From: Pyrus communis
Taxonomy: Eukaryota; Streptophyta; Magnoliopsida; Rosales; Rosaceae
Length of the DNA: 64,000 nt
Direction: 5' to 3'
Assembly (NCBI RefSeq): GCF_963583255.1
Contig: NC_084810.1
Coordinates: 11,491,853 to 11,555,852, forward strand
The notes beneath the pieces are model-generated. The model did no database searches and was not told where the DNA came from. It worked only from the letters and a program-made list of their open reading frames with translations. Below, in pieces: positions 1 to 11,100 of the stretch (position 1 is its first letter; each line of letters begins with the position of its first letter). The translations under genes were made by a program, and so were the position numbers.

Positions 1-376
1 TCCATTCCACTGGACTTCATAACGCCACCAATGGTAACCTCCCTTTAACGCATCCTCCATCAACTTCATCAACCGTTCGTTTGTATCATCATCAAGAGTA
101 TACTTACACTGTTACACATATATGCAAATAATTAATTCTAACATATAACAACAAATTTCACAAAAGTAATTATTTATCCATCAACAATGTACTTACTAAT
201 AATTCATCCATCACCGCCTTCTTCGCATTCTCGAGCATATCTTTCCAAGAATGCCACTTAGCAGTAGGACAATTATTCCCCATGGCTACAACAATCGCAT
301 ATGCGAACTCAAAATGCTGCCTCAAATCATTTGGGTCGGCGGTGGCCATGCTTTGATCCTTGTTTTTATCCTCCAT
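1..376 (-). CDS. Partial transposon-type protein, 5' exons only (runs off window)
   Basis: An ORF begins with ATG at 376 and reads leftward (MEDKNKDQSMATADPND...). A good donor (GTAAGT) follows the codon ending at 197 and an acceptor (GTAACAG) precedes 108. Joining 376-197 to 108-1 keeps the frame and gives 96 residues ending at the window edge. The second exon has acidic and aromatic residues (LDDDTNERLMKLMEDAL, then HWWRYEVQW). I recognise no domain. Because CACTA-like subterminal repeats lie directly upstream (377-845), I infer that this is an element-encoded protein rather than a host gene. It could instead be a small host gene next to a transposon end. Confidence 0.35.
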
Positions 377-845
377 CCCAACACGAACAGAATTGTGAAG
401 AATAAGGAAAGCAAAAGCACATATTTATAGGAAGGCTAGGGCCTTTGCACGACAAAGGCTTTGTCGCGCAAAGACCCGCACTAAATACAGTCTAAATTCC
501 TCTTATTCGCATGCACTAACTTGTCTAGATCAAAACTGACAACAACTTGTGTGACTAAGCCTTCATCGCACAAGTGTTCCTCTATTTCCCATGCGTCAAA
601 TGCTCTGCCCCAAAAAACTGAAGAATCTTTGCGCGACAAAGACTTTGTCGCACATTTATTTTTCACCCAAAAAAAAAACACCCGAGGTTTTCTTACTGGG
701 TTTGCGCGACGAACACATTTTTCTTGTCGTGTAAACACTCTTGCACAACGATGGATCTCTTGTCGTTGCGCAAAACATCATTGCGCGATGGATTTTGCTT
801 TGTCGTGCAAAATTTGGTCGCACAAATAGTTTTTCCTACTAGATA
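377..845. mobile_element. CACTA-like element end with subterminal repeats
   Basis: The stretch holds many copies, in both orientations, of a TTTGCGCGACAAA-like motif: 444-473 and 628-653 are short palindromes of it, with further variants near 701, 740, 760 and 800. The outer edge near 842 reads, on the minus strand, CTAGTAGGAAAAAC, which resembles a CACTA-superfamily terminus (CACTAGTAGNAAAA) with its first bases lost. Subterminal arrays of a short motif are typical of CACTA transposase binding regions. The element would extend leftward out of the window. The superfamily call is inferred; no target duplication can be checked. Confidence 0.4.
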
Positions 846-963
846 TAACGTTAGGAGAGTAACTTGGATATTTCATGCTCATTTTAGGGATAAAGTAGCA
901 AGAAAAATAGTCTAAGGGGTAAATTGACACTAGGGGTGTAGGAATAAATTAATTTTAGACTCT

Positions 964-1077
964 CCATTCACGAGATTTGAATTTATGGTCTGTCAATTAC
1001 TAGTATAGAAGAATACCATTAGATCGTAGTACTAAGTGGCATAAACAAAAACCATTCACGAGATTTGAATTTATGGT
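964..1077. repeat. 26-bp direct repeat
   Basis: CCATTCACGAGATTTGAATT plus TATGGT occurs at 964-989 and again at 1052-1077, separated by 62 bp. It lies exactly at the 3' broken end of the carboxylesterase fragment, so it may mark a rearrangement breakpoint. Apart from this repeat, 846-1070 contains nothing I recognise. Confidence 0.6.
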
Positions 1078-1683
1078 TGGTCCTTTCTTTCCCGCCAAAA
1101 AATGGTTGTAGCTATTAGTCCCATCACCCTCATCTGGCGAAAGCAAAACCCATGGTTACTCGCTTTGATTGCCACGTGGTGGGCCAGGTTGTCGCCAACG
1201 CTGTCTCTGGGGAGGAAACACTGGGTGACGTCAACCTTGTTAAGATCAAGGCCTTCAATTCTTGTTGTGTCAATGAATTTGAGGACGTTAAAGCCGTCTT
1301 CGTACTGGGAGGGATACCGATGCTCTGGCGCATGGCAGTCGTTGACTGAGGTGACTACTGCGAGGAGTTCGGTGGCGAGGCATTTGCAGAGGTTATTGTA
1401 GGGTTGTGAGTTGGCAGAAAAGAACACGAATCCACTAGATAACGAGTGGTAGTTTGGCGGCAACGTCGGTGGTGGTAGGGATGTAGAGGCGGAACCAGAG
1501 GTTAGGGGAAGGGTCCACCATTACGTCGGAGGTTTTGATAGAGTTGTCAGGTTTGTTTGAATGCGAGGCTTTAAAGTCGAAGAGGCTGATAAGATGGCGG
1601 TTGATAGTGTCGTTGGAGCGGCAAGTGGTGTCGATGACTACAGGTAACACCAAGCAGATTAAATTTGTAGACCAAATTTGCAA
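1071..1683 (-). pseudogene. CXE18-like carboxylesterase fragment, frameshifted
   Basis: Read on the minus strand, two overlapping frames together match the N-terminal and middle part of plant class-I carboxylesterases (alpha/beta hydrolase, CXE18 type). The order is TCRSNDTINRHLISLFDFKA, then DPSPNLWFRLYIP, KLPLVI, GFVFFSANSQPYNNLC, APEHRYPSQYEDGF and DSVGDNLAHHVA. It stops at about residue 195 of a usual 320-345. A small deletion near 1440-1460 removes the HGGG oxyanion-hole segment between KLPLVI and GFVFF and shifts the frame. The nucleophile-elbow GDSAGG is changed to RDSVGD. The catalytic Asp/His part is absent. It is a dead, truncated gene copy, intronless as far as it goes, so it could be a retro- or transposon-carried copy. 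Confidence 0.75.
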
Positions 1684-1780
1684 ACTAAATAATGTGTCAC
1701 CGATAAGAAATAATCACGTTAATTAAAATTTAAGTAATAATCTAATCATCAACTTTCATATAATTTAATTACAAAATTTA

Positions 1781-1991
1781 GAGCATCTCCAAAGAAGATG
1801 TCAAATTCAAAACGTCAAATTTCTATTTGATGGCTGACTTGACAATTTGACATATTGTCAATATTTTCCTTATATTCGATATGCCAAATTTATTGTTTCA
1901 TTTATGCTTTTTATTAAAACAAAAATAATAAAAATTGGGTTGTCGTTGGTTTAAAAATAACTAGCATATGGGCACACACAAAATGTGTGAG

Positions 1992-2035
<44 letters not shown>

Positions 2036-2372
2036 GAGATATGTTAGGATTATATGTTTGTGAGACTTTGAAAAAAAAAAAAGCAAAATTTGTTTGTATG
2101 AAATTACATTTCTGCCCCATATTTCTTATTCATGTTCTGTCTTAATTAGAGGGTGAAACTGATAATTTGATAGGATTTTGGTTGACAATGAGTATTTTAT
2201 TAATTAGTAGAAATAAAATAATACTTAAATATGCTAGCATTTAAGGTATAAGACAAGTAGAATGCCTTTGGACATAGCAAAAATCATATTTGAAGGCAGC
2301 TTCAAATTTAACATCTATTTATCCATGTTAACTTGGCCTTCTCTTTCATATCAGATTTGACATCTCGGTTGG
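1781..2372. mobile_element. MITE-like element with imperfect terminal inverted repeats
   Basis: The left end (GAGCATCTCCAAAGAAGATG, then TCAAAT) and the right end near 2340-2372, read in reverse complement (CTCCAACCGAGATGTCAAAT), form imperfect TIRs about 580 bp apart. The interior is AT-rich and holds a run of more than 30 T at about 1994-2029. There is no coding capacity. The exact ends and target duplication are unclear. Confidence 0.4.
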
Positions 2373-2689
2373 AGTAAATGGTACGTCATTTGTTACTGTT
2401 ATATATTTATGTAACAGTTTCAACATCTCATTTGGCGATGGCTTAGATGTCACAAAAAGCTTTTAATCTTTTTTCCTTCCAAAAACTAGTTATATTGATC
2501 TTGGACCAAATACAATGTGATCAATCATGGACGTGACTTTTGTGGAAAAGAAATATGAAAAGAGAAATGATAAACACCTATCATTTTTCTTCTCCTACGC
2601 ATCATTGTTTAATCTAAAAGAGAGATACGTGAGAGGCTAAAAAATTTGTGTGAAAGTAGGCTCCCAATAGTGGAAAAATTCTCAAAGGT

Positions 2690-2880
2690 ACTATAGTAAA
2701 ACCTCTATACTGTCATAATGTTAGGACATAACCATTTTATTACTATAAAGAGGTTATTACTTAATAAGTATAGTTTAAAAAAATAGGATTTGGCCACCAT
2801 ACTTACATGTATTAATACAATCACCACGAATTATATTTGACTGGCAGATGGTGATTGTATTAAATACGTGTAAATATCCT
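2690..2880. repeat. Two short palindromic repeats
   Basis: Near 2697-2760, AACCTCTATACTGTC pairs imperfectly with ATAAAGAGGTT and would form a hairpin; this resembles a short palindrome dispersed in many plant genomes. Immediately after it, about 2795-2828 (CCACCATACTTACATGTATT...) is repeated in inverse at 2846-2878 (TGGTGATTGTATTAAATACG...). No ORF. The following 2881-3499 is AT-rich with no recognisable feature. Confidence 0.45.
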
Positions 2881-3499
2881 TAAAAAAACAATTGCATGTA
2901 AGTATTGTAGTCAGTCCAAAAGAATATAATTTTTTTTACTTGGTTATCTTTAATGAGAGTTGTATGGATACAAAGAACTATATTAGTAATGTAGCATGCC
3001 AATTTTCAAGATGCAACAATGGAAAAAGGCACAACTAGTCTCTAATATCAAAAGTATGCCAAGAAGGTGTAAACATGCTTGAGAAGCTTGAAACATTGTG
3101 GCTTCACAAAAAATTGTCCATATTGACGAGATTTTTAGCCTAAATTTAAAAATATAAAACATTGTTACAAACAACTCTTGAAAAATATTTTAATTTATTT
3201 AATGGGAACTGTCATTGGCAATCCAAAAATCTCAGTTTGCAATCCTCACAAGTGTATTTTTTTTAATGTAGAAAGGTTGGAGAGCAAAATGTGTTGGAGT
3301 ATAAAATGAGAACTTTGGAGTGTAGATAACAATTTCTTATTTTATATTTTTATTTGTGATATTACATATTTTTGAATTTAATAGTAATTATTAACATGTG
3401 TAGGCAAGTTTCGTTAAGATGGGAACCTCGAAATTTATAACCTATAACACATAATTAAAAATTAACCCCACTCTAGCAACTAAGCACGCCACTTGTTAT

Positions 3500-4790
3500 A
3501 CATAGAAGAGTGTGTTGCGTGGTATTGAATTACTAAGAACGGGTATGCTTTGGAGGATAGGAACGGACTAAACACAAAGTTTTGGGTGGATCCATGGGTT
3601 CTTAGTGGGGAGCCGTTAATCAACAAAGTTGGTAATGTTAATGATTTGCCTATGAACTCTTGTGTTGCAGATGACATAAAGATAGATAGTGGGGCATGAG
3701 CAAATTGAGGAATGAGCTTCCAGAAGAGCTAGTGCAAATAATAGCCAGTCATCCAGCTGGTGTTTTGGGTGTTGGCATGGATAAACAAATATGGGGACAA
3801 ATTGCTAATGGCCTTTTTAGTGTCAAAACAGCTTATGAGCTCCTTTTGAAGGCGATGAATGGCCTGCTTCTCCGTGGTATTTTATATGGAAGTTGACTTG
3901 CCCACCAAAAATTAAAATTTTTATGTGGTTAATTTCCAAAGGAACTTTTAACGAATGAGTAAAGGGCCAAGAGAAATCTGGCTGAATTTCTCTCGTCCTT
4001 TATTCTTCGAGACTGCCCAAGAGCAAGGAGTAATTAGGAATTGATGGGAATGCCTAGACCGGTACGACTCTCCTTTAATCTTGATGCTACAGCTTGGTTG
4101 TTGGCTAATTTGAAATCCAAGTTAGTATGGTCTGAACAAATTGGGTGGAGCAATGCTTTTATTTCTACTTGTTGAGATATATGGAAATGGAGGAATAAAC
4201 AACTCTTTGAAGACAACTTCGCAAGGCCGCAATATCCCAAAGGTGTTATCTTTAAGGTTGCAAATGAATGGTATGATGCCTATAAGTGTGTATGCTCTAA
4301 TGTTCCTGAGATGCAAGTGTGTCTCTGGCTTGGGATCCACCTACTGCAGAGAGGGTGAAGCTTAATGCGGACGGTTCTCAGATCAATGCCACTGGAATTA
4401 TAGGTGCAAGAAGAGTTTTTAGAGACAAGAACGGTGATTGCTTGGTCGGTTCTCTGTCACTATGGGCAAAAGGTCAGGTGGTTGATGCTGAAATTTTAGG
4501 GCTTTATTTTGGACTGAAACTTGGAGTTGACAAAGCATTTCAAGATTACACGTGGAAATGGATTCGGCTCTTGTGGTTAATTTAATTAATAATATGACCG
4601 ATACGAGCTTTCATCATTTTGCAAACATCATTGATTAATGCAGACAACTTATGACATGCATAGCAAAATGCGAGTTAGTACATGTTTACTAGGAGAAGAA
4701 CATGAAGGCATATGACATTGCCAATTGGATACCATTATTTTGAAAATCCTCATGATTGGATTAGAACTCAATTGTTTATGATATGGATAG
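3500..4790 (+). pseudogene. L1-like LINE remnant: zf-RVT and RNase H regions
   Basis: Broken plus-strand frames give the order expected at the C-terminus of a plant L1-type LINE. The after-RT segment is LNTKFWVDPWV (3560-3600). The zf-RVT region has WGQIANGLFSVKTAYELL, then WKLTCPPKIKIFMWL near 3880-3930 and LRDCPRARS near 4005-4030. The RNase H-like domain has WDPPTAERVKLNADGSQ, then VFRDKNGDCLVGSLSLW (4322-4470) and the remnant tail LVHVYREKNMKAYDIANW near 4670-4720. Several stops and frameshifts are present. The RT and endonuclease are absent. It could be a stand-alone RVT_3 domain gene, but the zf-RVT part upstream favours a LINE. Confidence 0.7.
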
Positions 4791-4879
4791 CTAGTTTTTT
4801 GGGCAGTCCACCCGGTTATTTACCTCCCCCCAAAAAAAAAACAGAAAAAAACCCAAAAAGGAAAGGTTCTCACACACTC

Positions 4880-5130
4880 TTTTAATTTTCAACTGTTGGA
4901 TCCAATGAATTGAAGACGATGAAATGATAGAAATTAACAAGATACACGTAAGAAGTAAAAAAAATGTAACACATCCAAAAGAAAAGGACAAGACGGCTAT
5001 CGACCCTCCAAAGGCCCAAAAGCCGAAACCCATAAATCCCAATCGTCCCAATTCCCGAACCCTTGCGCCCTTTTTCCTTCCTCATCTAAAACTAGGACCA
5101 TCGAGAGCTGTGACTGTGAGAGCATCAGCT
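4880..5130 (+). promoter_or_regulatory. Y14 promoter / 5' leader
   Basis: The 250 bp before the Y14 start codon contain GGCCCA (5013-5018), a plant site II type element common in promoters of housekeeping and RNA or ribosome related genes, and a telo-box-like AAACCCATAAA just after it (about 5026). No clear TATA box is seen. The transcription start is not determinable by eye. An ATG at 4924 is in frame with the Y14 start, but the intervening residues are not Y14-like. Confidence 0.4.
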
Positions 5131-8100
5131 ATGGCGAGCGGAGACGTAGAAACGGTGGACTTCGAGCCCGAAGATGACGACCTCATGGACGAGGACGGAG
5201 CCGTCGACGCCGAGCCCTCCGCCTCCCCCAGGGCCCCACTCCCCAAGCTCAAGTCCGCTATCACCGGCGTTGGAGCGGCGTCCGCCGTCCCTAAGAAGAC
5301 CAAAGGTCGCGGATTCCGTGAAGATCTCAATGCCGACCGTAACAGCCGCCTCGCTGCCTCCGACTTCGACTCTCTCAACTCTTCTGACGGCCTCGAACCC
5401 CAACGATGTAAGCTCTCTCTCTCTCGCGCTCCCCCTCTCGCTCCCCTCTATTGATTGGTAGCTATTACTTTAGGATTCTTGGGAGTTTTATTTGATAGAA
5501 ATAGGTTCCTGATTCGATTGGTAGCTTGGATTGTATGTTTTGGGGAAAGTTTCAATTTTTAAATTGACTGGTAGCTAGGGTTTGAGGATTCTTGGAGTTT
5601 TACCTGATAGAAAAGGTTCTTGATTGGATTTGTAGGATTCTTTTGTTTGTAATTTAGATTTAATGCAAAAGGATTAAGTTCTTGGAAATTTCTGCTCTTG
5701 AGGATTCTTCCCTGTTGTTTGTCCGGATTCATTGGGGAAAATAGGTCTATCTCTGTGGGTATTTTTTTTATTTTTTTTATTTGTTTTTTTGGGGGGAGGG
5801 GGTGGGGTGGTAGTGTGTGTGTTTTGTGATAAGATATAATTAAGTTCTTGGAAATTTCTGCCCTTGAAAGTGGAATTTGGATTTCCATTCTTGAGTTTGA
5901 ACTTTGGATTTCTGTTTTTGAGTTTGAACTTTAGATATCTTGAGAGATTATTTTGTGTGAATATACTTCAGTTATTCACATATGTATCTATACAACACGT
6001 GGTTGCTTTTTTTCATGTGTCACAGTATTCAACTGCTTTTTATGCAATGGATGAGAGTGCTGTTTTAATGGGTCATGAATTTTGGAGATGGTTTTATCTC
6101 ATAGTACCCCCTACTTAGTGTTCAACAACAGGCAGCAAGGTCAATGTTTTGGCAAGAACGAGATGAGCGTGAGATTATTTTAAATCTTTTTTTCTTCTAG
6201 AGGTTTTTCATGAAAAAGAAATAATACAAAGAATATGGGAAGCTCCTTCTCCAAGGTGCAGAAAAGTCATTCAATTTTCCATTTTGTTTTCATTTGAAAG
6301 CTTATGACTTTTAAACTACATGTTCTTTCCTTCTTTTTTGGCAACATAGGATCTTTTTGGTTGCACTGAGGGGTTAAATTTTATTTTCTCTGTTACCGGC
6401 AATCTTGAACTGCTTTTCTAGAGACTTAATATGAACTTCTATGGGGCTAGGCTTCTTTAGTTAAGCATAGCCTACCATATGTGCAGTCTAGCTCTAGCAT
6501 CTGCTTCAGTATTCTGTACCAATAACAGGGTCCTAGTTATTTGGAAGTCATGTTTTCTTTTATTTTTTATTTTTCTTATAGGTGTGTATATAGCCTCATG
6601 TTCTGTTCATTATCTTTTCTACCTCTTTGCAATTTTTCTACTAGTTCAAATTTAAACGTTAAGCTTTAATTTTAATCTGTTTCATTTGACCTCTAGTGGC
6701 TAATATCATATATTTTGGGTTGGTGGCTCATAATTTCAACTACTGAAAGAAGCTGCTTGAATGTGTACCAAGTCAAGAATTCATTCTTTATCTCAACTAC
6801 GAAGGAACTTTATTAATTTGCTTATTATTGCCTTCCATTGCTTCTTTCAGTTATGCTCAGGCCTCAATAGTTGAATTATTTAGAATAAATCCCGATTGTT
6901 TTGATTCTGGTCAGTCAAGAATGATATTCTTGTGCAGTTTACACAGAACCTTTTCTTTCAAATTAGAAAGTTTTGTATATTTTTGTAGCCATATAGGAAG
7001 GACATTATGTTTCCTACTTACATATAGTTTATCTTTGCATCCCCTGACAGTTTCTTCCTTTCATTTTGAAAATGTCTACAGCCGTTGAGGGATGGATTAT
7101 TCTGGTCACTGGGGTACATGAGGAGGCCCAAGAGGACCACCTACAAGATGCATTTGGTGAATTTGGGGAGATAAAGAATTTGCATTTAAATCTTGATCGC
7201 CGCACTGGGTTTGTGAAGGTATGATTGAACTTCCATTACAATACATGAAATTTTGATGTGCATTTTTTAAAATTATTGGAAAATGAAAAAACTGTTGTAA
7301 AAACTTATTGATCAGTTGTGGAATATGGAGAATACCTGAATAGAACAAAATAATGTTATGGATGAAATTGTTTGATATTTTCTAGTCAAGGATGGAAATG
7401 TTTTTACTCTAGGATATTAATCAATCGAAAATCAGCAGAAGTGACCAGAATTTTCAGAAGACCATGAAGATTTTGAATTGAATTTTAGAAAAAATACAAT
7501 CTGTTGGACTACCAGTCATTTTAATTAAATGATTGGACTTAGAATACACCAGAATATCGTCAATGAAGACAATAACAAATCTATCCAAGTAAGGCTGAAA
7601 CACCCGGTTCATTAAATCCATAAAAGCTGCTGGTGCATTCGTCAACCCAAATGGCATAACCAGAAACTCGTAATGACCGTAACGAGTCCTGAACGCCGTC
7701 TTAGGAACATCATCCCTACTAATCTTCAGCTGATAGTACCCAGACCTCAAGTCTATCTTAGAAAATACACAAGCACCTCTCAGCTGATTAAACAAATCGT
7801 CGATACGAGGCAATGGATAACGGTTTTTAATCGTCACCCGATTTAATTGCCTGTAGTCGATACACAGCCTCAAAGTCCCATCTTTCTTTTTCACAAACAA
7901 CACTGGAGCGCCCCAAGGCGAAGTACTAGGCTGAATGAACCCCTTATCCACTAATTCCTGTAACTGAACTTTCAATTCCCTTAACTCAGCGGGAGCCATA
8001 CGATAAGGAGTTAATGAAATAGGATTAGTACCTGGAAGTAACTCAATAGTGAAATCCACGTCTCGATCTGGGGGTAAACCAGGTAAATCCTCAGGAAAAA

Positions 8101-11100
8101 CATCAGGGAAGTGTCTGACCACTCTCACATCCTCAATTCTGCTAGGAACGGTCTCATCTAACACCACATGAGCTAGATACCCCTGACAACCTTTAGACAA
8201 CAACTTCTTCGCTCGCAAAGCCGAAATAACACCGTGTCTCACCCCACTCTGCTCACCCACAAAGGTAACCTCAGGTAGTCCAGGACGGTGAAACGTAACT
8301 ACTTTCCCGTAACAATCAATGTTGGCACGATAAAAATGCAACCAATCCGTGCCCAAAAGCACATCAAAATCGACAATATCTAACGGGATAAGATCAGCGG
8401 GCATAACAACACCCTCTACTATCACTGGACATCCTGGGTACATACAATCTACAACACATCTCTCCCCTCTAGGCATAGCGAACTCTAAATCGTACCCTAG
8501 AGGTGTGGGGCGAGGTTACGTTACTTGAGCAAATGTATGAGAAATAACGGAATGTGTAGCTCCACAATCAATTAAGACTCTAACAAAATAACCAAGAATG
8601 TTTAACGTACCCATAATTAGATCCGGGTTGTTCTGAGCATCCTGCAGGGAAATATTGTGAATACGCCCCTGACCCTGCTGTCGTCCGCCGCGACCTCTGC
8701 TCGCTTGAACACCACGACCTTGAGCTCCACGCCCCTGACTGGACTGACCCATCTGTCTCGAAGACCCTGCACTACTAGTGGCAATCTCACCCTGCTGATA
8801 TTGTCCTCCCTGGCATTCTCGACCGTGGTGGAACCCGGCGCACCGGTCCGACCCCACAACGAGCTACCGCTCGGTTTTGTTCTTGTGGACCGCAGTCCAC
8901 AAAAGGCCTCACTGAAAGGTACATGTGGGCATGGACATATAAGGCCCAGGCTCAACCCTCAAGTCGTCGATGTGGGATCTTACAATCCACCCCCCTTAGA
9001 GAGCCCGACGTCCTCGTCGGCACACCGTGCGAGCCTGAGTCTGGCTCTGATACCAAATTGTCACATCCCGCCTTCCCTCGCAGTGATATTGTCCGCTTTG
9101 GCATTCTCGACCGTGGTGGAACCCGGCGCACCGGTCCGACCCCACAACGAGCTACCGCACGGTTTTGTTCTTGTGGACCACAGTCCACAAAAGGCCTCAC
9201 TGGGTATCAGAGTACGCAGCTGATATTGTCCGCTTTAACTATCTCCCGCTGTAGTGGAACCCGGCGCACCGGTCCGACCCTACAGGGGAGCTTCGTCTCA
9301 CGGGTTTGTCTTCCTCTGGACTATGTCACAGCAGGAAGGGCCTCACTGGAAGGTACATGTGGGCATGGACATATAAGGTCCAGGCTCAACCCTCAAGTCG
9401 TCGATGTGCGATCTTACAATCCACCCCTCTTAGGGAGCCCGACGTCCTCGTCGGCACACCGCGCGAGCCTGAACCTGGCTCTGATACCAAATTGTCACAT
9501 CCCGCCTTCCCTCGCAGTGATATTGTCCGCTTTGGCATTCTCGACCGTGGTGGAACCCGGCGCACCGGTCCGACCCCACAACGAGCTACCGCTCGGTTTT
9601 GTTCTTGTGGATCGCAGTCCACAAAAGGCCTCACTGAAAGGTACATGTGGGCATGGACATATAAGGCCCAGGCTCAACCCTCAAGTCGTCGATGTGGGAT
9701 CTTACAATCCACCCCCCTTAGGGAGCCCGACGTCCTCGTCGGCACACCGCGCGAGCCTGAGTCTGGCTATTATACCAAATTGTCACATCCCGCCTTCCCT
9801 CGCAGTGATATTGTCCGCTTTGGCATTCTCGACCGTGGTGGAACCCGGCGCACCGGTCCGACCCCACAACGAGCTACCGCACGGTTTTGTTCTTGTGGAC
9901 CGCAATCCACAAAAGGCCTCACTGAAAGGTACATGTGGACATGGACATATAAGGCCCAGGCTCAACCCTCAAGTCGTCGATGTGGGATCTTACAATAATT
10001 GTCACATCCCGCCTTCCCTCGTAGTGATATTGTCCGCTTTGGCATTCTCGACCGTGGTTCCCGACGAGGCAGCATAATTCTGACAGAAGACACCAACTAT
10101 TAGAATACTCACAAAGACACAGGACTGCCAAACCTAGGCTCTGATACCAAACTGTCACATCCCGCCTTCCCTTGCAGTGATATTGTCCGCTTTGGCATTC
10201 TCGACCGTGGTGGAACCCGACGCACCGGTCCGACCCCACAACGAGCTACCGCACGGTTTTGTTCTTGTGGACCGCAGTCCACAAAAGGCCTCACTGAAAG
10301 GTACATGTGGGCATGGACATATAAGGCCCAGGCTCAATCCTCAAGTCGTCGATGTGGGATCTTACAATCCACCCCCCTTAGGGAGCCCGACGTCCTCGTC
10401 TGCACACCGCGCGAGCCTGAGTCTGGCTCTGATACCAAATTGTCACATCCCGCCTTCCCTCGCAGTGATATTATCCGCTTTGGCATTCTCGACCGTGGTG
10501 GAACCCGGCGCACCGGTCCGACCCCACAACGAGCTACCGCACGGTTTTGTTCTTGTGGACCGCAGTCCACAAAAGGCCTCACTGAAAGGTACATGTGGGC
10601 ATGGACATATAAGGCCCAGGCTCAACCCTCAAGTCGTCGATGTGGGATCTTACAATCCACCCCCCTTAGGGAGCCCGACGTCCTCGTCGGCACACCGCGC
10701 GAGCCTGAGTCTGACTCTGATACCAAATTGTCACATCCCGCCTTCCCTCGCAGTGATATTGTCCTGGGGCATAGGGAACAGCATCACCCTGATAGTGATA
10801 GGCACCACCTCTACTTGTTTGACCATAATTACTCGGACCTTGTATCTGTTGAATAGGTACAGGTGGTGGCATAAAGGTCTGCTGCGGCTTCTGCTGCTGA
10901 CCCTGGGGACAATTCACAGCTCTATGTCCTACCTGCCCACACGTGAAACAACCACCGCTGCTATGCCTGCACTCGCCGAAATGTCGGTTATTACATCTAC
11001 GACAAAATGGGACTCGGCTTCGGCCACCATCACCTTGTCTCTGGCCTCGAGCGCCTCCATAAAACCTACCTCCTCGTCCCTGTCCAGAGGTACTGAAACC

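Noticed and set aside
4924..5130. N-terminal extension of Y14 from the in-frame ATG at 4924
   Set aside because: The added 69 residues are Lys/Pro-rich and unlike the family; starting at 5131 gives the expected 202 residues.
5559..5888. 109-codon minus-strand frame
   Set aside because: It lies in T-rich intron 1 of Y14; the composition explains it.
8812..10764. Regular repeat-spacer pattern resembling a CRISPR array
   Set aside because: The repeats are 214 bp with 74-bp conserved spacers that carry primer site and purine tract, in a plant intron; this is an LTR array.
8657..10856. Several long overlapping frames (up to 384 codons) on both strands
   Set aside because: They are translations of the 288-bp TRIM repeat unit; the same peptides recur every 96 residues in several frames, so they are not genes.
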